A stretch of DNA of 64,000 nucleotides from Sphingobacteriales bacterium (GTDB lineage Bacteria > Bacteroidota > Bacteroidia > Sphingobacteriales > Sphingobacteriaceae), in NCBI GenBank assembly GCA_004293485.1, contig RDYW01000031.1:62001-126000 (forward strand), in the 5' to 3' direction. Shown here in pieces: positions 52,972 to 61,264 of this stretch; within the stretch, counting starts at the first letter, position 1, and every line of letters starts with the position of its first letter. Below the pieces are notes generated by a model that was not told the DNA's origin, did not search any database, and worked only from the letters and a program-made list of their open reading frames with translations. The position numbers and the translations under genes are program-made.

Positions 52972-54252
52972 GTGAAAAATATAAACACTTTATTAATAGC
53001 CATATTTTGTTTTGTTATTTCATGTACAAGTGCATTTGCAATTACTACTGTAGTTACATTACCACTAATTTTAACAATTGGAATAATATTTTTATTTGTT
53101 ATACAAATAAATCTCAAAACACTAAAAACATCTTTCAGTTATCTTGACTTGTTTTTGTTGTTGTTTTTAGTTTTTTCTTTCTGCACATCTTTATACAATA
53201 ATTTTACATGGTACAGTAGTAAATCAATTAATCATACAATAGCGTATTTTTATGTTATTGTTGGCACTTACTTTCTTCTCAAACTAGCTTTTTTAAACTT
53301 ACATTACAGTAAAAAAGTTATTTACACCTCAATTGTGCTTGGTGTTTTTACAGCTAGTTGTTTTGGTTGTTTAGAATTTGTACTCAAAGGATTTTATGAG
53401 ATTAAATTAGATGAATTAATTCCAAGAGCGGCTGTAATTAAATATAACCCAACGGCTTTGGGTGAACTAGTAAGAATTAGGTCTTTTATGGAAGAGTCTG
53501 GTCATTTTTCTTTTTATCTCGAACTGTTATACCCAATTTGTATTTTAATAATTAGGAATAAATTATCAAGCTCAATTCTGGGTTTTAAATTTAGTATCCT
53601 ATTTGCTTTAACAAGCCTTGTAGCTTTTATATTAACATTTAGTAGTGCTGGTATTGCTATTGTAATTTTAGCATATTTTATTATTTTTTTTCCTCAAAAA
53701 TTTTGGGTTATACTCAAAAACATATTCTTCAACCCTGTAAAAAGGTTATATTTTTTTTTAACATTACTTTTCCTTCTTTTTTTGGTTGAGGTATTCTTTA
53801 CTAATATTATAATTGTTTATGATATTTTTGATGAAATTGTATTTGGAAAATTAAACGAAGGCTCAGCCGATGATAGACAAGATAGGATAGTAGGTGCGCT
53901 TCAACTTTTTGATAATAGCAACATCATTCACAAACTTATAGGCTACGGCCCCGGTGCTTATGATAAGTTAAAAATTGAAAGTATAGTTTCACTATATTTC
54001 ACTTATCTATTAGAGGTTGGTTATATAGGTTTATTTATATTTACATTATTTACGTTTTTTTTATTTCAAAAAGTATTTTATGCCTTCGAGGGTATGAATA
54101 GAAAATTATTCTTATTTTCAATTTTTTGTGCAATTGTACATTTTTTATTTATTTCTAACTATTGGTATCCTTGGTTTTGGTTTGTTATTATAATGATTGA
54201 CGTAATAGCGAAAGATTTATATGAAATTGCAAATTTTAAAAAGCAGAATTAA
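52972..54252 (+). CDS. O-antigen polymerase/ligase-like protein (Wzy-type)
   Basis: A 426-residue polytopic membrane protein (about 10-12 helices) with a GTG start. The central periplasmic region includes RIRSFMEESGHFSFYLELLYP, and a further conserved loop has GYGPGAYDKL. These are typical of the O-antigen ligase/polymerase superfamily; position next to a flippase and Wzz-like gene favours polymerase. Sequence conservation in this family is very low, so the distinction from a ligase is not firm. The stop overlaps the start of the next GT4 gene. Confidence 0.8.
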   Translation: MKNINTLLIAIFCFVISCTSAFAITTVVTLPLILTIGIIFLFVIQINLKTLKTSFSYLDLFLLLFLVFSFCTSLYNNFTWYSSKSINHTIAYFYVIVGTYFLLKLAFLNLHYSKKVIYTSIVLGVFTASCFGCLEFVLKGFYEIKLDELIPRAAVIKYNPTALGELVRIRSFMEESGHFSFYLELLYPICILIIRNKLSSSILGFKFSILFALTSLVAFILTFSSAGIAIVILAYFIIFFPQKFWVILKNIFFNPVKRLYFFLTLLFLLFLVEVFFTNIIIVYDIFDEIVFGKLNEGSADDRQDRIVGALQLFDNSNIIHKLIGYGPGAYDKLKIESIVSLYFTYLLEVGYIGLFIFTLFTFFLFQKVFYAFEGMNRKLFLFSIFCAIVHFLFISNYWYPWFWFVIIMIDVIAKDLYEIANFKKQN

Positions 54253-55346
54253 TGAAAGTTTTACACGTTATCAATTCTTTAATAATTGGGGGTGCAGAAA
54301 AGCTTATTAGCGAATCGCTTACTTACTATTCAAAATTTGGACTTGAAGTAGAATTGCTCACATTTAAGCATTATGATAATTTTTTATTTGAAGACCTAAA
54401 AAAGGATAAAATAAAAGTTAATACTTTAAACTCATCTTCAGTATATAATCCCATAAATATTTTTAAGTTAATACCGTATCTAAGTAAATTCGACATTATT
54501 CATGTTCATCTTTTCCCCGCACAATATTGGGTAGCTTTTGCCAAAATTATTACTTTATCAAAAGTTAAATTAATTTTTACTGAACATAATACTACAAATA
54601 GGCGACGTAATAATTCCCTTTTTAAGGTATTTGATAAATACACTTATAGCTGTTATTCGAAAATTGGCTGTATAACTTATGATGTAAAAGAATCATTTGA
54701 GAACTATTTGCCCTCATTAAATGAAAGGTTAGTTATCATACAAAATGGTATAAGAATTAATAAGTACAAAGAAGCGGTAAAAATTTCTAAATGTAGTATC
54801 TCCTCTACTTTTAATAAAACAGACAGGTTACTTTTGCAAGTATCATCATTCAGACCTCAAAAAAATCAAGAAACGCTTATTAATGCAATGAAAAAGCTCC
54901 CGCCAAATGTTAAACTAATATTTGTGGGTGATGGTGAGAGGAAAATGATATGCCAAAAGTTAAGTGCTAGTTTAGGTTTAGAAAATCGAGTTCGTTTCTT
55001 GGGGAATAGAGAGGATGTACCTACATTATTAAAAAGTGTTGATGTTTCTGTTTTAAGCTCTCTTTGGGAAGGTTTTGGTTTAGTAGCTGTCGAAAGCATG
55101 GCTGCAGGCACTCCCGTTATTGGGTCTAATGTCCCTGGCCTTTCGAGCGTTATTGGCGACAAAAGACTCCTTTTTGAAGTTGGCGACGATACAGCACTTG
55201 CGAATAAGTTAATGGCTATACTTTTTGATAAAGCATTGTATGCAGAATTGAAAACTTACTGTGAAGAAAGAGTTTCTGATTTTGATATAAAAAAAATGGT
55301 TAACATATACGTTAATTTATATTATGAAGTTTTAAAAATAGAATAG
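54252..55346 (+). CDS. Family 4 glycosyltransferase (GT-B)
   Basis: A 364-residue GT4 enzyme. VLHVINSLIIGGAEKLISESL is the N-terminal acceptor-side motif and HVHLFPAQYWVAF follows; the donor-side half has LLQVSSFRPQKNQETLI, IFVGDGERK, and EGFGLVAVESMAAGTPVIGS containing the E-x7-E. It starts inside the polymerase stop codon. The donor sugar is unknown. Base composition (AT-rich, many TTA/AAT codons) matches the rest of the core. Confidence 0.9.
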   Translation: MKVLHVINSLIIGGAEKLISESLTYYSKFGLEVELLTFKHYDNFLFEDLKKDKIKVNTLNSSSVYNPINIFKLIPYLSKFDIIHVHLFPAQYWVAFAKIITLSKVKLIFTEHNTTNRRRNNSLFKVFDKYTYSCYSKIGCITYDVKESFENYLPSLNERLVIIQNGIRINKYKEAVKISKCSISSTFNKTDRLLLQVSSFRPQKNQETLINAMKKLPPNVKLIFVGDGERKMICQKLSASLGLENRVRFLGNREDVPTLLKSVDVSVLSSLWEGFGLVAVESMAAGTPVIGSNVPGLSSVIGDKRLLFEVGDDTALANKLMAILFDKALYAELKTYCEERVSDFDIKKMVNIYVNLYYEVLKIE

Positions 55347-55378
55347 TTTAAGTTTTATAGTGATTATAAAAATAAAAA

Positions 55379-56482
55379 ATGAAAGTATTATTTGTAATAA
55401 CAAGAGGTGATGAGATTGGGGGTGCGCAAATACATGTTTTAACATTAGTAAAATTATTGCAGCGTAATGGTAATAGTGTTTTAGTGGCCTACGGTGGTGA
55501 TAGTAGTGGGCCGTTTAGTAAATTACTCACACAAGCTGATATTGATCATATTTCTATAAGGGTTTTGAAAAGAGAAATTTCTCTTTTCAAAGATTTAATC
55601 TCAATTTTTAAATTAAAAAATATCGTTAGCGTTTACAAACCAGATATTGTAACATTACACTCTAGTAAAGCAGGTTTTTTAGGTAGAATTAGTTTATTGT
55701 TTACAAATATCCCAGTTTTATACACAGTTCATGGTTGGGCTTTTACAGATGGAATTGCAAAAAACAAAGCAAAATTTTACAACAAACTTGAAAAGCTTTT
55801 AGCGTATATCACTAATAAAATTATTGTAGTTTCAGAGTACGATAAATCTTTAGCATTAAAACATCATATAATGTGTTCAGATAAAATTGAAGTGGTTCAC
55901 AATGGTATAAAAACTAATGATTTACATAGAGACGACACTTTAAAAGAGAATTTAAATTTAATTATGGTGGCTCGCTTCGATGAACAAAAAGATCACGAGT
56001 CTTTAATCCTAGCATGTAAAAATATTGAAAAAATTAAACTGCATCTTTTAGGTGGTGGGCCTAATCTAGGACGTATAGAAAAATTAGTCCATGATCTTAA
56101 AATAGAAAGCAAAGTAGTTTTTTATGGATATAGTAACCAAGTTGATAGTATTTTAAAAGAAGCGGATATATTTCTACTTATATCTAATTGGGAAGGCTTC
56201 CCAATTTCTACATTAGAAGCAATGAATTATTCTTTACCTGTTATTATTTCAGATGTGGGTGGTTCAAGTGAGGCGGTTGATAACAACAAAACTGGATACT
56301 TAGTTGAGAAAAAAAACATCAATCAAATTACAAATAAGATCAAATTATTGATAGAAAACAGAGAGCTTAGATTAAACATGGGCATATTAGGCAAAGCGAA
56401 GCTATTAAATAACTTTACTGAAGAAAAGATGTACCAAAAAACTTTTAAAATTTATTTGGATTTAATAAAATCCAAATCTTAA
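55379..56482 (+). CDS. Family 4 glycosyltransferase (GT-B)
   Basis: A 367-residue GT4 enzyme. The N-terminus VLFVITRGDEIGGAQIHVLTL and HSSKAGFLGRISLLF resemble the PelF/capsular type, with YTVHGWAFTDG close by; LIMVARFDEQKDHESLI and EGFPISTLEAMNYSLPVIIS (E-x7-E) form the donor site. It is the last gene of the AT-rich core, 33 bp after the previous GT4. Confidence 0.9.
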   Translation: MKVLFVITRGDEIGGAQIHVLTLVKLLQRNGNSVLVAYGGDSSGPFSKLLTQADIDHISIRVLKREISLFKDLISIFKLKNIVSVYKPDIVTLHSSKAGFLGRISLLFTNIPVLYTVHGWAFTDGIAKNKAKFYNKLEKLLAYITNKIIVVSEYDKSLALKHHIMCSDKIEVVHNGIKTNDLHRDDTLKENLNLIMVARFDEQKDHESLILACKNIEKIKLHLLGGGPNLGRIEKLVHDLKIESKVVFYGYSNQVDSILKEADIFLLISNWEGFPISTLEAMNYSLPVIISDVGGSSEAVDNNKTGYLVEKKNINQITNKIKLLIENRELRLNMGILGKAKLLNNFTEEKMYQKTFKIYLDLIKSKS

Positions 56483-56493
56483 TAGGATAACCT

Positions 56494-57378
56494 ATGACCC
56501 TCCTCCTCACCGGCTCCACAGGTTTCCTAGGCCAAACCCTCTTAAAAAACCTACCCAGCTATACCATTACCACCCTTGGCCGTAAAAACGCAACCATAAT
56601 AGCCAATTTAGCTGCACAAATACCCCTACTACCACAAACCGATTTAGTAATACACGCAGCAGGCAAAGCCCACATTGTCCCCAAAACCGAGGCAGAAAAA
56701 CAAGACTTTTTTGATGTAAACGTAACAGGTACACAAAACCTATTGGCAGGCTTAGAAAATAATCCACCCAAAGCATTTGTATTTATAAGCTCCGTTGCCG
56801 TGTATGGCTTAAACGAAGGGCAACTTATTAACGAAAATAAACCACTAAACGCTAAAGACCCTTACGGCCTTAGCAAAATAAAAGCCGAAGAAATTATAAC
56901 CCAATGGTGCCAAAAGCATCATGTAATATGCACCATTTTACGTTTGCCACTTTTGGTAGCTGAAAACCCGCCAGGCAATTTAGGTGCGATGATAAAAGGA
57001 ATAAAAAAGGGCTATTATTTTAATATTGCAGGCGGCTTAGCCCAAAAAAGTATGGTAATGGCTAGCTGTGTTGCAAAAGCAATAGAAAAAGTTGCACCCA
57101 TTGGCGGTATTTATAACCTAACAGATGGCTATCACCCAAATTTTAAACAACTTAGCGCACACATAGCCACACAACTTGGCAAAAAAATCCCTGCAAATAT
57201 CCCTAACTGGTTAGCCATGTTTTTAGCTAAAGTTGGTGATGCCCTCGGCAAAAAAGCCCCATTTAACACCTACAAACTTTCCAAAATTAAAGCCCCGCTC
57301 ACTTTTGATGACAGCAAAGCCCGCAAAGCGTTCGGCTGGCAACCACAGCAGGTATTACAAGTATTTAGGGTGTATTAA
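56494..57378 (+). CDS. NAD-dependent nucleotide-sugar epimerase/dehydratase
   Basis: A 294-residue extended SDR protein. The dinucleotide-binding TGSTGFLG is at residues 6-13; HAAGKAH, VFISSVAVYG and YGLSKIKAE (Tyr-x3-Lys catalytic pair) follow. Such enzymes make 4-epimers or 4-keto sugars for surface glycans. Base composition returns to that of the chromosome, with CCC- and ACC-rich codons at the start, unlike the gene before it. No initiating undecaprenyl-phosphate sugar transferase follows, although that is the frequent neighbour in Bacteroidota. Confidence 0.88.
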   Translation: MTLLLTGSTGFLGQTLLKNLPSYTITTLGRKNATIIANLAAQIPLLPQTDLVIHAAGKAHIVPKTEAEKQDFFDVNVTGTQNLLAGLENNPPKAFVFISSVAVYGLNEGQLINENKPLNAKDPYGLSKIKAEEIITQWCQKHHVICTILRLPLLVAENPPGNLGAMIKGIKKGYYFNIAGGLAQKSMVMASCVAKAIEKVAPIGGIYNLTDGYHPNFKQLSAHIATQLGKKIPANIPNWLAMFLAKVGDALGKKAPFNTYKLSKIKAPLTFDDSKARKAFGWQPQQVLQVFRVY

Positions 57379-57406
57379 TACTTTCGCTTAAAGCGAAGGC
57401 ATTAAT
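57374..57406. terminator. Palindrome at the epimerase stop
   Basis: A 33-bp near-palindrome overlaps the epimerase stop codon: outer arms ATTAAT (57374-57379, 57401-57406) and inner arms TTCGCTT/AAGCGAA (57383-57389, 57391-57397) around a single central base. It lies between two convergent genes and may act as a bidirectional terminator. Confidence 0.5.
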
Positions 57407-57423
57407 TTAAGATAAGAATAATT

Positions 57424-57726
57424 TTACTTTTTAATTTTTGTTTTTTCGGGATGTTGTTGTGTGTCAAACACGTTAATTATCTCAATACATCCCTTTTTTT
57501 CACGATAATAAATGGTATTATGTTTAGAAATTACACATTTTCTAATCTTAAATTTCGTATGTATTATTGGATACAGCTTAGGAAAAATTGAAATTTGATT
57601 TACCAAATTTTCAATAATATCAATATAGTCATTCGCAACTTTATTTCCCCAATTTGATATAAGATAATCCACCAATTCTAGCATATCATGCTTAGAATTA
57701 TTAGACCAAACAATTGGTTTAAGCAT
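57424..57726 (-). CDS. RelE/ParE-family toxin
   Basis: A 100-residue RelE/ParE-superfamily protein: IVWSNNSKHDMLELVDYLIS at the start, PKLYPIIHTKFKIRKCVIS and HNTIYYREKKGCIEIINVFDTQQHP at the end, matching the ParE-like fold (a basic patch and a C-terminal Fd-type strand). The target (ribosome or gyrase) cannot be inferred. The start overlaps the upstream antitoxin gene by 8 bp. It lies convergent with the epimerase gene at the end of the polysaccharide locus. Confidence 0.85.
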   Translation of the reverse strand: MLKPIVWSNNSKHDMLELVDYLISNWGNKVANDYIDIIENLVNQISIFPKLYPIIHTKFKIRKCVISKHNTIYYREKKGCIEIINVFDTQQHPEKTKIKK

Positions 57727-57967
57727 GGTTAGCCTTATTTCGCAATTCGTTTATTACGTTTTTATGGCTAGTAAATTTACCTGAATCTAATTGTATAATG
57801 CTTTCCTTTAAACGAGTTTTTTGTTCGTTAGAAAGTGTTGCCCAGTCATCAAGCTCGATTTCTTTTTGCTTTAAGTTTTTTAAATATCCTTTAATTTCAT
57901 GTAATTTATTTAAACCTAAGGTGTCAATACTTTTAAAAATATCTGCTTTTATTTCTAAGGTTGTCAT
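57719..57967 (-). CDS. Antitoxin of the RelE/ParE pair
   Basis: An 82-residue partner from the ATG at 57967; an upstream Met at 58003 adds a hydrophobic stretch and is unlikely. It begins MTTLEIKADIFKSIDTLG and has a helix-rich C-terminal part with DDWATLSNEQKTRLKESI and a basic tail. Bacteroidota antitoxins of this type typically occur directly ahead of RelE/ParE toxins and share this opening. The family assignment is by context and pattern. Confidence 0.78.
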   Translation of the reverse strand: MTTLEIKADIFKSIDTLGLNKLHEIKGYLKNLKQKEIELDDWATLSNEQKTRLKESIIQLDSGKFTSHKNVINELRNKANHA

Positions 57968-58174
57968 AATTGTTTTTTTCAAAAATAAATAGAATTGTAG
58001 CAATTACCAAATCGCTAATAGGTGTAATTTAATTACAACTGAGGTGGCTTAAAGCCCCCCTCACTTAAATCTAATAATCAACCTTATTAAACTTTACAAT
58101 TTATTTATAAATCAAAATATATTAAAACTTAAATTAACTTTGGCGGTTTAACAAAAAAACTGTTCACAAACTAT

Positions 58175-58903
58175 ATGTACATTTTATTATTTTTCTTTAC
58201 CCATTGGTTTTTCTCTTTATTTTCTCAAACATTTTTTTTACATCGATACGCATCGCACAAAATGTTTAGCCTAAGCAAGTTTTGGGAAAAGTTTTTTTAT
58301 ACGCTTACTTATGTTTCGCAGGGCTCATCGTACTTAAACCCCAAAGCCTATGCCATTATGCACCGTATGCACCATGCCTTTAGCGATACAGATAAAGACC
58401 CACATTCGCCCCATTTTTTTGAAGATGTATTTCAAATGATGTGGAACACACGTGGTATGTACGTGGGTTTCGAGCGGGGCATTGTACAACCCGAAAAAGA
58501 GTTTGCAGGCAATTACCCGATATGGAAAAGTATGGATACGTTTGCCACTTCTTACTTTTCGAGATTAACCTTTGCAGCAGGATATATTACTTTTTATATT
58601 GTTTTTGCTACCCATTGGTGGATGTTTTTACTGCTTCCCGTACATTTTATTATGGGGCCATTACATGGAGCTATTGTAAACTGGTGTGGCCATAAATACG
58701 GCTACGCAAATTTTGATAACAACGATAAATCTAAAAATACCACACCTTTAGGCTTTTTGATGCTAGGCGAATTGTTTCAAAACAACCACCACAAGTATCC
58801 TAACAGCCCAAACTTTGCAAAAAAATGGTACGAAATTGACCCTGTTTATCCGATATTAAAAACGTTACATTTTTGTAGGATAATTAGATTGAGGAAAGCG
58901 TAA
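58175..58903 (+). CDS. Fatty-acid (acyl-CoA) desaturase
   Basis: A 242-residue membrane di-iron desaturase. The three histidine boxes are HRYASH (residues about 23-28), HRMHHAFSD (about 66-74) and NNHHKYP (about 207-213), as in acyl-CoA delta-9 desaturases. Two hydrophobic pairs flank the second box. It is shorter than most (about 240 instead of 260-320), but all boxes are present, so it may be active. An upstream hairpin-forming stretch lies near 58038-58062. Confidence 0.88.
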   Translation: MYILLFFFTHWFFSLFSQTFFLHRYASHKMFSLSKFWEKFFYTLTYVSQGSSYLNPKAYAIMHRMHHAFSDTDKDPHSPHFFEDVFQMMWNTRGMYVGFERGIVQPEKEFAGNYPIWKSMDTFATSYFSRLTFAAGYITFYIVFATHWWMFLLLPVHFIMGPLHGAIVNWCGHKYGYANFDNNDKSKNTTPLGFLMLGELFQNNHHKYPNSPNFAKKWYEIDPVYPILKTLHFCRIIRLRKA

Positions 58904-58908
58904 GAGGC

Positions 58909-58955
58909 AACGGGTTTCGGACAACGGGCTTTCGGGCTTCGGGCTTTCGGGCAGT
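58909..58955 (+). repeat. CGGGCTTTCGGG-type micro-repeat array, left
   Basis: A G+C-rich array in AT-rich surroundings, built of repeats such as CGGGCTTTCGGGCTTCGGG. The related array at 59444-59487 lies on the other side of the PH-domain gene. Confidence 0.8.
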
Positions 58956-58999
58956 AGGATAAATAAAAAATCAACCATCAAAAATAAAAAATCTAATAC

Positions 59000-59377
59000 A
59001 TGGGACTATTTTCGAGCCTTTTAGGCAATGCAGGCGTGGCAAGCGCCGACGATTTACAAAAAGAATGTGGCAACTTATTAACCGATAGCGAAACTATTGA
59101 AATAGGCTTTAAGCTAATACGTGATGTTTTTGTATTTACCAATAAGCGGTTAATAGTTATTGATAAACAAGGTATTACTGGCCGCAAGGTCGAATATCTT
59201 TCGGTATCTTACAAAGCAATATCTAGGTTTAGTATCGAAACTGCTGGTAATTTTGAGTTAGATGCCGAACTAAAAATTTGGATTTCGGGCGAGGCCGAAC
59301 CAAGTATTTCTAAAAAGTTTGATAGAAATGTAAATATTTACGATGTACAAAAAGTATTGGCACAACATGTTTTGTAA
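59000..59377 (+). CDS. PH-domain protein (bacterial PH, YvbH-like)
   Basis: A 125-residue protein. After a short N-terminal segment (MGLFSSLLGNAGVASADDL), residues from about 30 follow the bacterial PH-domain pattern: ETIEIGFKLIRDVFVFTNKRLIVID, GITGRKVEYLSVSYKAISRFSIE, LKIWISG. Such proteins have unknown roles. The gene is flanked on both sides by the CGGGC micro-repeats. No signal peptide is present. Confidence 0.85.
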   Translation: MGLFSSLLGNAGVASADDLQKECGNLLTDSETIEIGFKLIRDVFVFTNKRLIVIDKQGITGRKVEYLSVSYKAISRFSIETAGNFELDAELKIWISGEAEPSISKKFDRNVNIYDVQKVLAQHVL

Positions 59378-59443
59378 GCCTGTATGGTAACATTAGTCTG
59401 AATTTTGAAATTGATTTAGGTTTATATATTTTAAATAAAATGC

Positions 59444-59487
59444 CTCGGGCGGCGGGCTTCGGGCAACGGGCTTTTGGGCAACGGGCA
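59444..59487 (+). repeat. CGGGCTTCGGG-type micro-repeat array, right
   Basis: Second array of the same kind of unit (GGGCTTCGGGCAACGGGC) downstream of the PH-domain gene; not identical in spacing to the left array. Confidence 0.78.
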
Positions 59488-59522
59488 TTATCACCTCAAC
59501 CCTTAAGCCCCTTAACAATCTA

Positions 59523-60656
59523 CTAGGCGTTATTTACTTTGTAAATACCACTACTCCCCGATACAAAATAAGAAATTACAGATGCTAAAGCAATAAAACA
59601 TCCTGAAGAAAACCCAAACATCTCTACACCTAATACTATACAAGCCAAAGGTGCTTTGCTTGCACCAGCAAATACGGCTACAAAACCCATTGCTGCCAAT
59701 ATACCCATTGGCAATGGGATAAAGCAAACCAGTGCATTGCCCAATGTGGCCCCTATAAAAAATAAAGGCGTTACTTCGCCCCCTTTAAAGCCTGCCGATA
59801 GCGTTACTATTGTAAATACCATTTTTAAAGCAAAAGTGTAGGTAGGCAAAGGTTGCCCAAACGAAGCCGAAATAGTAGGTATACCCAGCCCAATATAGGT
59901 GGTACTATCCATTAAAAAAACCGCCGAAGCTATAAGCACTCCACCTATAAATGGCCGCAAGGGAGCGTATTTAATTGTTGAAGTAAAAATACCGCTTAAC
60001 CAAAGCATATTTTTACAAAATAACCAGGCACATAAACCAAAAGCCAAGCCTGCTATAACGCAATACATAAGGGTTAAAAAAGTTATAGGTGGCAGCACAA
60101 CTACAGTGTAATTGGTATGCTCTACTCCAAAAAGTGTGCAAATAATATGGGCAAACATACCAGATAAAAAAGCCGGAAAAAAAGCTTTGTACCTAAACCT
60201 ACCCACCAAAGCTATTTCTAAGGCAAACACAGCTCCTGCATAGGGAGTACCAAACACCGACCCAAAACCTGCTGCTATAGCCGCAGTAAGTAATATTTTT
60301 TTTTCGCTAGCGCTTATTTTTAGTGGCTTAGCTAACTGATAGCTTATAGCCGTGGCCATTTGTAATGCAGTGCCTTCGCGGCCTGCACTGGCACCCAAAA
60401 AATGGCTTATCATAGTTCCTAAATACACAAATGGGGCCATTTTAAATGGTACCGTTTGCCCGGGTTGCTGTGAGGCATTTAACCATACCTTGTTGCCACC
60501 CCCGATATTTTTACCGTAGTAATGGTATAACAAGCCTACCAAAAAACCACCAATGGGTAGCAAGCCTACTAGCCATAAATGATGTTGGCGGTATTGGGTT
60601 GCCCAATGTAAACTGTATAAAAATACAGCCGAAGCCAAACCTACCAGTATCGCCAA
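59523..60656 (-). CDS. Voltage-gated chloride channel family (ClC) protein
   Basis: A membrane protein of the ClC chloride channel/antiporter family, at least 377 residues, with about 10 or more membrane segments. The GASAGREGTAL segment carries the gating glutamate, and GFGSVFGTPYAGAVFALE and GFKGGEVTPLFFIGATLG are the other selectivity motifs. The listed start is a TTG at 60656. The frame upstream still looks like protein (KTPPFFIAYPALKYIIKWVF) for about 30 codons back to a stop, but contains no ATG, so the real start codon is unclear or has been lost. Function: chloride or fluoride flux cannot be told apart. Confidence 0.86.
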   Translation of the reverse strand: MAILVGLASAVFLYSLHWATQYRQHHLWLVGLLPIGGFLVGLLYHYYGKNIGGGNKVWLNASQQPGQTVPFKMAPFVYLGTMISHFLGASAGREGTALQMATAISYQLAKPLKISASEKKILLTAAIAAGFGSVFGTPYAGAVFALEIALVGRFRYKAFFPAFLSGMFAHIICTLFGVEHTNYTVVVLPPITFLTLMYCVIAGLAFGLCAWLFCKNMLWLSGIFTSTIKYAPLRPFIGGVLIASAVFLMDSTTYIGLGIPTISASFGQPLPTYTFALKMVFTIVTLSAGFKGGEVTPLFFIGATLGNALVCFIPLPMGILAAMGFVAVFAGASKAPLACIVLGVEMFGFSSGCFIALASVISYFVSGSSGIYKVNNA

Positions 60657-60943
60657 AACAGAACTTATAAAAACCCATTTAATAATATACTTTAAGGCAG
60701 GGTAAGCAATAAAAAAAGGAGGCGTTTTAATGTTTAGTTGTTTTTATGATTTTTTAAAGATAGTTTTTTATAGGTGTAATTAAGAAATGAATTTTAAAAC
60801 AGTAAATATCAAATAAGCCTAAAATATTTAGTGTGTACATACCTACCAAAGCATTGAATAACAACGGTATAAGTTTAAAAAAATATATAGTTAAAGATGC
60901 TTACTTAAATCAATTTAGTATATTTGAACGTAAGAAAAAAATT

Positions 60944-61169
60944 ATGGCAAAAAATCCATCTGTTTCAATAGATAATTATTTTGTGAACTTTATTAATGAT
61001 AAAATTTCTTTTAGTCGATTTAGTTCAGCAAATGAAGTTGTACATTTTGCATTAAGGTTACTATAATTGGAAGAAAAGAATTAAAAAACTTAGTGAAGAA
61101 ATCGAAATCGGCGAAAAAAGTGACATGGTTTCAAATTTTGATGCTGAAGCTCGTTTGGCAAATTTATAA
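60944..61169 (+). pseudogene. ParD-type antitoxin, broken
   Basis: The ATG at 60944 begins MAKNPSVSIDNYFVNFIND, continuing KISFSRFSSANEVVHFALRLL, the family core of ParD/CopG antitoxins. A TAA at 61064-61066 cuts it; with a 1-base shift the frame from 61068 continues KKLSEEIEIGEKSDMVSNFD, the usual ParD C-terminal tail, to a stop at 61167-61169. Two disabling changes mark it as a pseudogene. No ParE gene follows. A 77-residue ORF listed from 60833 has 37 extra residues before this start and is unlikely. Confidence 0.8.
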
Positions 61170-61264
61170 TACCATCTTTTAATTTTTTTACCTAAAAAGA
61201 TATAGCTATTTCTTATCTTTCCATCACATGCCATTTTGTACTTTCGTTAAAATAGCTTTATTAA

